Shown: positions 24,835 to 33,406 of the stretch, in pieces | How the letters are laid out: every line of letters begins with the position of its first letter | Numbering within the stretch: the first letter of the stretch is position 1 | NCBI GenBank assembly: GCA_964437445.1 | Contig: CAYTGR010000023.1 | Span: 1-64,000, forward strand | From: CAYTGR01 sp964437445 | Lineage (GTDB): Bacteria; Chloroflexota; Anaerolineae; B4-G1; SLSP01 | DNA: 64,000 nucleotides | Direction of reading: 5' to 3' | Notes under the pieces: generated by a model | What the model saw: only the letters and a program-made list of their open reading frames with translations | Told to the model about the DNA's origin: nothing | The model's database searches: none | Position numbers and translations under genes: made by a program

Positions 24835-25488
24835 ATGAACATTCCCGATACCATCCGTGAACGCTTAGCCCAAGCCTTGAAAGAGGGGGATGCCGAGGCC
24901 GCCGAAGCGGTCGCCCTGGAGGCCCTGGCAGCCCAGGTTGACCCGCTGGCCCTGATCCAGGAGGTGATGATCCCCACGTTAGAGGAAGTGGGCGTCCTGT
25001 TCCAGGAGGGTGAGATTTTCGTGCCGGAGCTGCTGTTGACCGGTGAGGCCGCCGAGCGGGTCAGCCAGCATCTGGAAAAGGCGATCGCCGCGCAGGGCCG
25101 CGCGACGACCTCACCCGGCGTCATTGTCCTGGGCGTCGTCAAGGGTGATATTCACGACATCGGCAAGAACATCGTGGCGACGATGTTCCGCGCGCACGGC
25201 TTCAAGGTGGTGGACCTGGGCCGCGACGTGACACCGAGCGCCTTCGTGGAGGCCGCCCAGACCAACCAGGCCGATCTGGTGGGCATGTCTTCCCTGATGA
25301 CCACCACGCGCCCGATGATCAAGAACACCATTGCGCTCTTCCAGGAGTTGGGCCTGCGCTCCAAATACAAGATCATCGTCGGCGGTGGCTGTGTCACCCG
25401 CGAATGGTCTGAACTGGTAGGGGCCGATGGCTATGCCGAGGATGCAGCCGGCGCCGTGGAATTAGGCAAGCGCCTGCTCAATGCTTGA
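24835..25488 (+). CDS. Corrinoid-binding methyl carrier protein (MtmC/MtbC/MttC family)
   Basis: The 217 residues comprise a helical N-terminal cap domain of about 95 residues and a C-terminal Rossmann-like B12 domain. The lower-ligand motif DxHxxG is present as GDIHDIGKNIV near residue 107, followed by VVDLGRDV, MSSLMTTT and VGGGCV, the usual cobalamin-cradle loops. It would accept the methyl group from the MtmB-like enzyme and pass it to a second methyltransferase (to tetrahydrofolate or CoM), which is not present in this window. GAAAGGAACC precedes the ATG. Confidence 0.95.
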   Translation: MNIPDTIRERLAQALKEGDAEAAEAVALEALAAQVDPLALIQEVMIPTLEEVGVLFQEGEIFVPELLLTGEAAERVSQHLEKAIAAQGRATTSPGVIVLGVVKGDIHDIGKNIVATMFRAHGFKVVDLGRDVTPSAFVEAAQTNQADLVGMSSLMTTTRPMIKNTIALFQELGLRSKYKIIVGGGCVTREWSELVGADGYAEDAAGAVELGKRLLNA

Positions 25489-25531
25489 GCCCTGACCCCA
25501 GAACAGGAGGTGAACCAAGTCCCAGACCTGT

Positions 25532-25587
25532 TTCGCCATTCGCCATTCGCTATTTGCCATTCGCTATTCGCCATTTGCTATTCGTTA
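25532..25587. repeat. Heptamer tandem repeat, eight units of TTCGCCA type
   Basis: Units TTCGCCA, TTCGCCA, TTCGCTA, TTTGCCA, TTCGCTA, TTCGCCA, TTTGCTA, TTCGTTA are the reverse complement of the family at 664-712. They run directly into the palindrome at 25587. Confidence 0.92.
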
Positions 25588-25673
25588 AATCAGGTTCGTA
25601 GTGCCGCGCTTCAGCGCGGCTCAGACGGCGCTAAAGCGCCTCACTACAAACTCAGAGCGTTATTTTCAGAGGA
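25587..25673. repeat. Dispersed two-hairpin palindrome, 87-bp copy upstream of the BMP lipoprotein gene
   Basis: Its reverse complement equals 20019-20105 with a single mismatch. The element's right end (TTATTTTCAGAGGA) runs into the Shine-Dalgarno AGAGGAGG of the next gene, so the element supplies part of the translation start region. Confidence 0.95.
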
Positions 25674-25683
25674 GGAAAGCATC

Positions 25684-26685
25684 ATGAAAGCCCACCGGTT
25701 TGTTCTACTGGTAGCCCTGATTCTCAGCGTCACGCTGCTCGCAGCCTGCGGCGGGGGTGGCGGGGGCAGCAAGACTGAAGGCCAGAAGCTGGCCGTGGTG
25801 ATGATCGGCCCGTGGAACGACAACTCCTGGAACGAGGCCGCCTACAATGCGCTGGAGGCGCTCAAGAAAAGCGGCGTGCAGACCGCCTATTCGGAGAACG
25901 TGGCGGTGGCCGATGCGGCCCGCGTGCTGCGCGAATACGCCGGACAGGGCTACACGCTGGTGGTCGGCCACACCTTCAGCTTCCAGGATGCCGTCTTTGA
26001 GGTGGCCCAGGAGAACGCTGGCATCAACTTTGCCTGGCCCGGCGGGATCAACCGCACCGCGACCAACGTGGCCGACTACGACCAACCCTTCTACGAAGCG
26101 GCCTATCCCATCGGCGTCATCGCCGGCTACATGAGCAAGCCGGGCAAGCTCGGCGCGCTCTACGGCTTTGACATCCCCGTCTGCCACGCCATGGGCGAGG
26201 CGTTCCTGGCCGGCGCCAAAACGGTCAATCCCAACGCGGCTCTCATCACCACTGCCGTCGGCGATTGGGGCGATGTGGCCAAGGCCAAAGAGGCGGCGCT
26301 GGCGCAGGCCGATGCCGGGGTAGATTTCTGGATTGAGTGCGGCGAAGGGCCGGCGCTTGGCGCGATTGAGGCCGCGAAGGAGCGCGGCGGCTACGTCACC
26401 GGCTACGTCGGCGACATGAGCGAGAACGGCCCCACCGTCGTCCTGGTCAACCTGGTCTGGAACCTGGAGCCGGTCTTCAAGCAGATGCTCACCGACATCC
26501 AGGGCAAGACCTTCGGCAACCAGTTCTACAAAATGGGAGTGGCCCAGGGCGCGATGGTCGTCGGCTACAACGAAGCGCTGAAGGGCCAGATCCCCGCCGA
26601 GGCGCTCAAGGCCGCCGAACAGGCCATCGCCGACATCAAGTCCGGCAAGCTGGTCGTGCCGTTTGTGCCAGAAGCGCAGAAATAA
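25684..26685 (+). CDS. BMP/PnrA-family ABC transporter substrate-binding lipoprotein
   Basis: The 333 residues begin with a lipoprotein signal and lipobox LLAACG (Cys22), followed by a Gly-rich linker and a periplasmic-binding fold of the basic membrane protein family. The first strand KLAVVMIGPWNDNSWNEAAYNAL and the segment EYAGQGYTLVVGHTFSFQDA are typical. BMP proteins usually bind purine nucleosides, but members with other ligands exist. The location behind the corrinoid genes suggests that it captures their methylated substrate. ATG 25684 is preferred; the frame is open upstream through repeats. Confidence 0.92.
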   Translation: MKAHRFVLLVALILSVTLLAACGGGGGGSKTEGQKLAVVMIGPWNDNSWNEAAYNALEALKKSGVQTAYSENVAVADAARVLREYAGQGYTLVVGHTFSFQDAVFEVAQENAGINFAWPGGINRTATNVADYDQPFYEAAYPIGVIAGYMSKPGKLGALYGFDIPVCHAMGEAFLAGAKTVNPNAALITTAVGDWGDVAKAKEAALAQADAGVDFWIECGEGPALGAIEAAKERGGYVTGYVGDMSENGPTVVLVNLVWNLEPVFKQMLTDIQGKTFGNQFYKMGVAQGAMVVGYNEALKGQIPAEALKAAEQAIADIKSGKLVVPFVPEAQK

Positions 26686-26712
26686 GCCTCTCGCGGTCAT
26701 AGCCGGTACAGC

Positions 26713-26760
26713 TTGCGTGTTGCGTATTGCGTGGGCCGTGACGGAACACGCAATACGCAA
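26713..26760. repeat. 14-bp perfect hairpin built from TTGCGTG heptamers between binding-protein and ATPase genes
   Basis: Three units TTGCGTG, TTGCGTA, TTGCGTG (26713-26733) and two inverted units (26747-26760) form a perfect 14-bp stem (26720-26733 with 26747-26760) and a 13-base loop. Such a structure just after the binding-protein gene could raise its mRNA level relative to the downstream transporter genes, as in other ABC operons. Confidence 0.8.
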
Positions 26761-26793
26761 TCCGGCTGTGAATGGATGGATTAGACTTAGATC

Positions 26794-28326
26794 ATGAACG
26801 ACCAGCCCGTCGTCGCCATGCGCGGCATTGTCAAACGCTTTCCCGGCGTGACGGCCAACGACGGGGTGGATTTCACGCTGCGGCGCGGCGAGATCCATGC
26901 GCTGCTCGGCGAGAACGGCGCGGGCAAGACCACGCTGATGAACATCCTCTACGGCCTCTACCGGCCCGATGCCGGCGAGATCTTACTCCACGGGCAACCG
27001 GTCGCCTTTGAGTCGCCGCGCGAGGCGATTGCGCACGGGCTGGGCATGGTGCACCAGCACTTCATGCTCGTGCGGCCTTTCACCGTCGCCGAAAATATCG
27101 TCCTGGGGCAGCCCTCCCCGCGCGCCCCCTGGTTGGAAAAGATGAGCGCCGTCCAGAGCCGCCTGCGCGCGCTGGCCGAGAAATATTGCTTAGCGATTGA
27201 CCCGGCGGCCGAGGTCTGGACGCTCTCGGTGGGTGAGCAGCAGCGCGTGGAGATCCTCAAGGCGCTCTATCGCGGCGCGGAGGTGCTGATTTTAGACGAG
27301 CCGACGGCGGTGTTGACGCCCCAGGAGGTCGGGGAACTCCTCACGACGTTGCGCCGGCTGGCGGCGGAGGGCAAATCTATCGTCTTCATCTCGCACAAAC
27401 TGGATGAGGTGCTGGCCGCCAGCGACCGGATCACCGTTTTGCGCGACGGGCGGGTGGTCGCTACCCTGGCCTCCGCTGCTGCGGACAAGACCGAACTGGC
27501 ACGGTTGATGGTTGGGCGTGACGTGACGCTCAAAGTGCCCAAAACGCCGGCGCAGCCCGGTGACGTGCTGCTCCGGCTGGAGGAAGTGCAGGCACTCAAC
27601 GATCGCCAGTTGCCGGCGTTGCGCGGCGTCAATTTAGCCGTGCGGGCGGGTGAGATTGTGGGCATCGCGGGCGTGGCGGGCAACGGCCAGACTGAACTGG
27701 AAGAGGTGATCGCCGGCCTGCGCCCGGTCAGCGCCGGGCGGGTGCTGATCGGCGGGAAAGAGGTAACCAACACTTCGCCGGCTCACATCGGGGCGGCCGG
27801 GCTGGCCCACATTCCCTCGGATCGCTATGCCCTGGGCCTGCTGCGCGATTTCACCGTGGCCGAGAACAGCGTTTTGCAGCGGGTGGGGGAGCCACCCTTC
27901 ACGCGGCGGGGCTGGCTGGACTGGAAGACCATCCGGCGGGAGGCGGCCGGATTGGTGGCGCAGTTTGACGTGCGGACCCCAACGGTGGAAGCGCCCGCCG
28001 GGACACTTTCCGGCGGCAACGCGCAGAAGTTGATCCTGGCCCGCGAGCTGGCCCGCCGTCCGCGCGTGCTGCTTGCGGCGCAACCGACGCGCGGGCTGGA
28101 TGTGAGCGCGATTGAGTACGTCCATCGCGCCCTGGTAGCCCAACGCGACGCCGGGGTGGCCATCCTGTTGATTTCCACCGAACTGGACGAGATTCTGGCC
28201 CTGAGCGACCGCATTGCCGTGATGTACGAAGGGCGCATCGTGGGCGAGGTGGAAGGGAGCCGGGCCAGCGTGGAGCAATTGGGGCTGTGGATGGGCGGCA
28301 GCCGGCCAGTGGAGCAGTGCGCATGA
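26794..28326 (+). CDS. BMP-type ABC importer, duplicated ATPase subunit
   Basis: The 510 residues contain two ABC domains as in RbsA/YufO. Domain 1 has Walker A GENGAGKTTL, signature LSVGEQQRVEIL and Walker B ILDEPTAVLT. Domain 2 has the usual degenerate Walker A GVAGNGQTEL without the lysine, signature LSGGNAQKLIL and AAQPTRGLD. This is normal for the family and suggests one working hydrolysis site set. Its TGA overlaps the ATG of the first permease by ATGA. Confidence 0.93.
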   Translation: MNDQPVVAMRGIVKRFPGVTANDGVDFTLRRGEIHALLGENGAGKTTLMNILYGLYRPDAGEILLHGQPVAFESPREAIAHGLGMVHQHFMLVRPFTVAENIVLGQPSPRAPWLEKMSAVQSRLRALAEKYCLAIDPAAEVWTLSVGEQQRVEILKALYRGAEVLILDEPTAVLTPQEVGELLTTLRRLAAEGKSIVFISHKLDEVLAASDRITVLRDGRVVATLASAAADKTELARLMVGRDVTLKVPKTPAQPGDVLLRLEEVQALNDRQLPALRGVNLAVRAGEIVGIAGVAGNGQTELEEVIAGLRPVSAGRVLIGGKEVTNTSPAHIGAAGLAHIPSDRYALGLLRDFTVAENSVLQRVGEPPFTRRGWLDWKTIRREAAGLVAQFDVRTPTVEAPAGTLSGGNAQKLILARELARRPRVLLAAQPTRGLDVSAIEYVHRALVAQRDAGVAILLISTELDEILALSDRIAVMYEGRIVGEVEGSRASVEQLGLWMGGSRPVEQCA

Positions 28327-29399
28327 GCCACTCCTCCGCCTCCCCAGCCCGGCTCCGCTTACGGCCGCCGGCCGCCTCCCGTTGGGGGGCGGGGGTCGTG
28401 GCCCTGGCCCCGGTGTGGGGCGCGCTCGTTGGCTTGCTGATCGGCGCGGTGCTGATGATGATTGCCGGGGCCGACCCGCTGGCCACTTACGGCACCATGC
28501 TGCGAGGAGCCTTCGGCGGGCCGCGCCAGCTGACCGAGACGCTGCTCAAGGCCGCCCCGCTGCTGCTGATGGGGCTGGGGCTGGCGGCAGCGTTCCGCGC
28601 GCGGGTCTGGAACATCGGCGGCGAGGGGCAATACACCATGGGCGCCCTGGCCGGAGGGCTCCTGGCGCTCTGGTTCCCCTGGCTACCGGCGGTTCTGTTG
28701 TTGCCGCTGGTGCTGTTGGCAGGCGCGGCCGGGGGGGCGCTCTGGGCGCTGGTCGCCGGATGGCTCAAAGTCAAGCGCGGGATGAACGAAATCATCTCCA
28801 CGCTGATGCTCAATTACATCGCCATTCTGCTGCTGCAATACCTGGTGCGCGGCCCGCTCCAGGAGCCGGGCGGTTACCTGCCGGTGAGTGCTCAATTCGT
28901 GCCGGCGGCGCGGCTGCCGGTATTGATCCCCGGCACGCGCATCCATGGTGGGGTCCTGTTGTCGGTCGCGTTCGTTCCGGTGGTCTACGCGCTGCTCTGG
29001 CGCACGCCGCTCGGCTTCCGGCTGCGGGCGGTCGGCTCGCGCGCCAGCGTCGCCCGTTACGCCGGGATGGATGTGGCGCGCCTCACGCTGTTTGCGCTGG
29101 CTTTTAGCGGAGCGCTCGCCGGGCTGACCGGCCTCATAGAGGTCAGCACGTTGCACACCCGGCTGCGGGGCGACATCACCGGCAATTATGGCTTTAGTGG
29201 CATCCTGGTCGCGCTCCTGGGGCGGATGCACCCGGCTGGCGTGGCGCTGGCGGCGCTCTTCTTCGCCGCCCTGAGCATCGGTGCGCAATCCATGCATGTC
29301 ATTTCGGGCCTGCCGGCGGCGCTGGCCGATGCTATCCAGGCCGTGATCGTTCTGGCGGTGCTGGCCGCGGATGCTATAGCGCACCGGAAGAAAACGTGA
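28323..29399 (+). CDS. BMP-type ABC importer permease 1
   Basis: The 358 residues are a polytopic permease of the BPD_transp_2 (LivH/RbsC/NupP) class. Recognisable elements are NIGGEGQYTMGALAGG and MNEIISTLMLNYIAI. ATG 28323 is the overlapping start with the ATPase; the in-frame start 36 bases earlier lies inside the ATPase gene. Confidence 0.92.
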   Translation: MSHSSASPARLRLRPPAASRWGAGVVALAPVWGALVGLLIGAVLMMIAGADPLATYGTMLRGAFGGPRQLTETLLKAAPLLLMGLGLAAAFRARVWNIGGEGQYTMGALAGGLLALWFPWLPAVLLLPLVLLAGAAGGALWALVAGWLKVKRGMNEIISTLMLNYIAILLLQYLVRGPLQEPGGYLPVSAQFVPAARLPVLIPGTRIHGGVLLSVAFVPVVYALLWRTPLGFRLRAVGSRASVARYAGMDVARLTLFALAFSGALAGLTGLIEVSTLHTRLRGDITGNYGFSGILVALLGRMHPAGVALAALFFAALSIGAQSMHVISGLPAALADAIQAVIVLAVLAADAIAHRKKT

Positions 29400-29452
29400 C
29401 CGGGTTGCGTGTTCCCTTGATGATGGGTGATTCGCGCCGGATGGGGTAGCCG

Positions 29453-30451
29453 ATGGATTGGACGCAATTATTGCACTGGAGTTTCATCACCGCTCTCGTC
29501 ACTGCCGGCATCCGGCTGGCGACGCCGGTCCTGCTGGCGGTGCTCGGCGAGATCATCACCGAGCGCGCCGGTGTGCTCAACCTGGGGCTGGAGGGGGTGA
29601 TGTTGATGGGCGGCGTGGGCGGCTTCATGGCGGCCTACGCCCTGGAGCAGAGCGCCCTGGGCCCAACGCTGGGGCCAGCCTGTGCCTGGCTGGGGTTGGC
29701 GGCCGGCATGGTCGCCGGGATGGCCATGGGGTTGATCATGGCGGCGCTAAGCGTCACCCTCAAGGCCGATCAGGTGATCTGCGGCGTGACGCTGGTGGTT
29801 TTCGGGCACGGTCTCTCCACGTATCTTTACCGGCAGGCGTTTGCTTCACTGACGGCACGGGTGACGGGACTGGAGCCGTGGCCGATTCCGGGACTGAGCC
29901 GGCTCCCGGTGCTGGGTGAGCTGCTCTTCAACCACGATCCGACAGTCTACCTGACGGCGGCGCTCGTTGTCGTGGTCTGGCTGTTCCTGTTCCGCACGAC
30001 CTGGGGCCTGCAAATCCGGGCCGCCGGCGAGAACCCGGCCGCGGCGGAGACCTCCGGTATCCACGTGGCGCGGACGCGCTATGCGGCGACGCTGCTCGGC
30101 ACGGCGCTGGCCGGGTTGGGCGGCGCTGTGCTGACGGTGGTGCAGCTCAAGCTCTTCCGCGAGGGGATCACCGCCGGGCGTGGCTGGATCGCGGTCGCGC
30201 TGGTGATTTTTGCCCGCTGGCGGCCGGAACTGGCCCTGGTGGGCGCGCTGCTGTTCGGGCTGGCGGATTCGCTCCAGTACCGGATTCAGGCGCTGAGCAG
30301 CCAGGTGGAACGGGGCGCCGGCGCTATCCCCTACGAATTTCTGTTGATGCTGCCTTACGTGCTCACTCTAGTGGCGCTCTTCCTCCGCAGCCGGCAGAGT
30401 GACGCGCCTGCCGCGCTGGGACAGCCTTACATCAAAGGGTCGTCGCAGTAA
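29453..30451 (+). CDS. BMP-type ABC importer permease 2
   Basis: The 332 residues are a second BPD_transp_2 permease, forming a heterodimer with permease 1. Typical elements are LGEIITERAGVLNLGLEG and the C-terminal RGWIAVALVIFARWRPELALVGALLFG. It lies 53 bases after permease 1 and ends the transporter operon just before two palindromic repeats. Confidence 0.92.
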   Translation: MDWTQLLHWSFITALVTAGIRLATPVLLAVLGEIITERAGVLNLGLEGVMLMGGVGGFMAAYALEQSALGPTLGPACAWLGLAAGMVAGMAMGLIMAALSVTLKADQVICGVTLVVFGHGLSTYLYRQAFASLTARVTGLEPWPIPGLSRLPVLGELLFNHDPTVYLTAALVVVVWLFLFRTTWGLQIRAAGENPAAAETSGIHVARTRYAATLLGTALAGLGGAVLTVVQLKLFREGITAGRGWIAVALVIFARWRPELALVGALLFGLADSLQYRIQALSSQVERGAGAIPYEFLLMLPYVLTLVALFLRSRQSDAPAALGQPYIKGSSQ

Positions 30452-30454
30452 TTT

Positions 30455-30574
30455 TAGTGACGGGCTTCAGCGCGGTTCAGACGGCGCTGAAGCACCTGAC
30501 TACGAACATGGATAGGCTCGTAGTGCTGCGTTTCAGCGCGGCGGAAACGGCGCTCAAGCGCCTGACTGCAAACC
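30455..30574. repeat. Two adjacent copies of the dispersed palindrome upstream of the S10 peptidase gene
   Basis: Copies at about 30455-30508 and 30516-30574 each show the TAGTG arm, an inner hairpin near CTTCAGCGCGG or TTTCAGCGCGG, the GGCGCT...AGCGCC or AGCACC hairpin and the CTGACTRC arm. The second ends next to the ribosome site AGAAGGAG of the peptidase gene. Confidence 0.85.
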
Positions 30575-30595
30575 CAGAAGGAGCGAGAACAATTC

Positions 30596-32184
30596 ATGCC
30601 AGAGAATGCCACACCCGAACCGCAACCTGCACCGCAGGATACGCTTGTCACCACTCAGCACAGCGTGACCATCAACNNNNNNNNNNNNNNNNNNNNNNNN
30701 NNNNNNNNNNNNNNNNNNNNNNNNNNNNNNNNNNNNNNNNNNNNNNNNNNNNNNNNNNNNNNNNNNNNNNNNNNNNGCAACCTGCACCGCAGGATACGCT
30801 TGTCACCACTCAGCACAGCGTGACCATCAACGGCCAAGTGGTAGCCTATACTGTCACCGCGGGCACGCTCGTCCTTAAACAGGAGGACAATACTCCCAAA
30901 GCTGTGGTTTTCTTTACCGCCTACACCCGCGACAGCGTGACCGATCCGGCCCAACGCCCGTTGACGTTTGCCTTCAACGGCGGCCCCGGCTCGTCGTCGG
31001 TCTGGCTCCACCTGGGGCTGTTAGGGCCGCGGCGGGTGTTGATGGACGACGAGGGCCAGGCGCTCCCACCCCCTTACCGGCTGGTGGACAACGACCACTC
31101 CCTGCTGGATGTGACCGACCTGGTCTTCATTGACCCGGTCAGCACCGGCTACAGCCGCGCGGTCAAGCAAGAAGAAGCCAAAGAGTTCCACGGCATTGAG
31201 AAAGACGTGGAGTGGGTCGGCGAATTTATCCGGCTCTACACCACGCGCTTCCGGCGCTGGGCCTCCCCCAAGTTCCTGGCCGGCGAGAGCTACGGGACAA
31301 CCCGCGCCGCTGCGCTTTCCGGTTTCCTGCAACAGCGGCATGGGTTCTACCTCAACGGCCTGGCGCTCATCTCCACGGTGCTCAATTTCCAGACGATAGA
31401 CTTCCATCCTGGCAACGACCTGCCGTATCTGCTCTTCCTGCCCACCTATGCAGCGACGGCCTGGTATCACCGCCGGTTAGCCCCGGAATTGCAGCTGGAT
31501 CTGCGCCAGACTTTGCGCGAGGTGGAAGCCTTCGCGCGCGGCGAGTACGCGGCGGCGCTGTTCCAGGGAGCGGCCCTCCCGGTGGCCGAACGGCGGCGGG
31601 TGGCCCGCAAGCTGGCCCGCTACACCGGCCTGACGCCGGAGTATGTGGAGCAGAGTGATCTGCGGCTGGAAATCTTCCGCTTCACCAAGGAATTGTTGCG
31701 GGCGCAGCAACGCACAGTGGGCCGGCTGGATAGCCGCTTTGTCGGGATTGACCGCGACGCGGCCGGGGAAACGCCGGAGTTTGATCCCAGTTACGCCGCC
31801 ATCCAGGGACCGTATACCGCGCTGCTCAACGATTACGTGCGGCGCGAGCTCAACTTTGAGAGCGACCTGCCCTACGAAATCCTGACCGACCGCGTCCAGC
31901 CCTGGGATTACAGCCAGTACCAGAACCGCTATGTCAACGTGGGGGAGACGCTGCGTGCGGCCATGTGCCAGAATCCGGCGTTGCGCGTTTTCGTCGCCAA
32001 CGGCTACTACGACCTGGCAACGCCCTACTTCGCCACCGAGTACACCCTCAACCATCTGGGGCTGGATCCCAGCCTGCGAGGCAACCTCAGCCTGGGCTAC
32101 TACGAGGCCGGACACATGATGTATATCCGCCGGGCGGTGCTGGCTCAGTTGAAAGCCGACCTGGCGGCGTGGATCGGTGCATGA
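30596..32184 (+). CDS. Peptidase S10 (serine carboxypeptidase-like), interrupted by an artefactual scaffold gap
   Basis: The alpha/beta-hydrolase motifs of family S10 are visible: FNGGPGSSSVWLHLG, catalytic Ser in GESYGTTRAA, the Asp in NGYYDLATPY and the His in EAGHMMY. No signal peptide is visible; the N-terminus is MPENATPEPQPAPQDT. The 100-N gap (30677-30776) is flanked by the same 55 bases on both sides. Removing one copy and the Ns (155 bases) joins the ATG-30596 frame to the downstream frame and gives one intact protein of about 477 residues. As written, the frames disagree by two bases, so automated calls may start wrongly. The following gene overlaps by ATGA. Confidence 0.88.
30677..30776. 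other. Scaffold gap (100 N) with 55-bp identical flanks
   Basis: Bases 30622-30676 and 30777-30831 are identical. This is the pattern of two overlapping contig ends placed side by side instead of being merged. Confidence 0.95.
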
Positions 32185-32657
32185 ACTGCACGGGTCCCTG
32201 CGCTCGTCTGGCGGCACTGGAGACCTTGGGGGCCTGGGTGGTCTATCTGCTGTTGTTGTTTGGTCCGCGGGCTTGGTTGCTCAAAGGTCAACGCCAGCTC
32301 ACCGCGGCTGAGTGGCGGGCGACCTATCCGGCGCTACGCTGGCTGCCTATCCTGCATGATCTCATGTCGGTAGTCGTCTTGACGGGTAGCATGGTCAGTA
32401 CAATCTGGGTGATACAAGGGGTGTCGCCTCCAACGGTGTATGGGTTAGCAACCGTCTGGGCGATTGCGCTGTTGAACGCTTTCAGCGGCCTTTTTGAGCT
32501 GGCCACCGGCGTTTGCCCCGTTTATGGGGCGCTCATCAAACGCTCTTATCGCCAGCGTTTCATCCGTCACCCGGTTGTGCGGCGGCTGGGCCTGGTAAGG
32601 ATGTTGATCAGTCTCACGTTGTTGGGCGGCGTTATTTTGCTGGCGCGTCGGGTTTGA
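32181..32657 (+). CDS. Small membrane protein of unknown function
   Basis: The 158 residues have about four hydrophobic segments (around residues 16-34, 59-82, 88-106 and 138-156). It starts at ATG 32181, overlapping the peptidase stop by ATGA, so it is translationally coupled. Two N-terminal cysteines (NCTGPC) precede the first helix. I do not recognise a family. Coupling to an S10 peptidase is the only clue to function. Confidence 0.7.
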   Translation: MNCTGPCARLAALETLGAWVVYLLLLFGPRAWLLKGQRQLTAAEWRATYPALRWLPILHDLMSVVVLTGSMVSTIWVIQGVSPPTVYGLATVWAIALLNAFSGLFELATGVCPVYGALIKRSYRQRFIRHPVVRRLGLVRMLISLTLLGGVILLARRV

Positions 32658-32686
32658 TGAAAAAGGTGAGCGTATATGGAATAATA

Positions 32687-32748
32687 GGCTGGTAGTGCCG
32701 TGCCGCAGCGCGGCGGAGACGGCGCTGAAGTGCCTGACTACGAACATG
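32687..32748. repeat. Dispersed palindrome upstream of the PH-domain gene
   Basis: GTAGTGCCGTGCCGCAGCGCGG, GGCGCTGAAGTGCC and TGACTAC match the family with several changes in the stems (key elements GTAGTG and GACTAC). The element ends about 23 bases before the ATG. Confidence 0.8.
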
Positions 32749-32771
32749 TATGGGCGAAGGAGGAAAACACC

Positions 32772-33401
32772 ATGAGAGATGCCTACCTGGACCGTCTGTT
32801 GGGCGAACGGGAGCAGATTGTGCTGGTGACCCGGCAGCACTGGTTGGTGCTGGCGGAGGCCATCATCGCCGAGATCCTGCTGCTGATCGGGATCGTCGCG
32901 CTGGTGACCCTTTTGCTGACCACCTGGGTGGTCAACCCGCTGGTCGCGTTAGGGTACCTGCTGGTTTTGCTGCCCATCCTGGCGCTGACGCGCGATGTGC
33001 TGGCCTGGGCCAACCGCAAGTACGTGGTGACCACGCGGCGGGTGATCCAGATTTCGGGGGTGGTTAACAAAAACGTGCTGGATTCCTCGCTGGAGAAGGT
33101 CAACGACGTCCGGCTGGAGCAATCGGCCTTCGGGCGGCTGCTGGGCTATGGCGATGTGGAGATCCTGACGGCCAGCGAGCTGGGCAGCAATCGTTTCAGC
33201 CGGATTGGGGACCCGATTCGTTTCAAGACGGCAATGCTCAACGCCAAAGAGCGGCTGGAGCGTGAGCTGGTTGCCACCCCGGCAGCGGTAGGACGCGACG
33301 TCCCCGGTCTGATCGCCGCGCTGGACATGCTGCGGCAACAGGGGGTCCTGACCGAAGAGGAGTTCAACCGCAAGAAGGCGGAGCTGCTGGCCAAGTTGTA
33401 A
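32772..33401 (+). CDS. PH-domain (bPH2/YdbS-like) membrane protein with C-terminal SHOCT motif
   Basis: The 209 residues have two adjacent N-terminal membrane helices (IIAEILLLIGIVALVTLL and LVALGYLLVLLPILAL). A bacterial PH domain follows, with YVVTTRRVIQISGVVNKNV, SLEKVNDVRLEQS and GYGDVEILTA. The C-terminus DMLRQQGVLTEEEFNRKKAELL is a SHOCT helix pair often used for oligomer or membrane association. ATG 32772 has AAGGAGGAAAA in front. Confidence 0.88.
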   Translation: MRDAYLDRLLGEREQIVLVTRQHWLVLAEAIIAEILLLIGIVALVTLLLTTWVVNPLVALGYLLVLLPILALTRDVLAWANRKYVVTTRRVIQISGVVNKNVLDSSLEKVNDVRLEQSAFGRLLGYGDVEILTASELGSNRFSRIGDPIRFKTAMLNAKERLERELVATPAAVGRDVPGLIAALDMLRQQGVLTEEEFNRKKAELLAKL

Positions 33402-33406
33402 TCCCG

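Noticed and set aside
30457..32184. Frameshifted or pseudogenised S10 peptidase with an early start at 30457
   Set aside because: The early frame is open only through palindromic repeats and the N gap. Merging the duplicate 55-bp flanks restores an intact gene from 30596.
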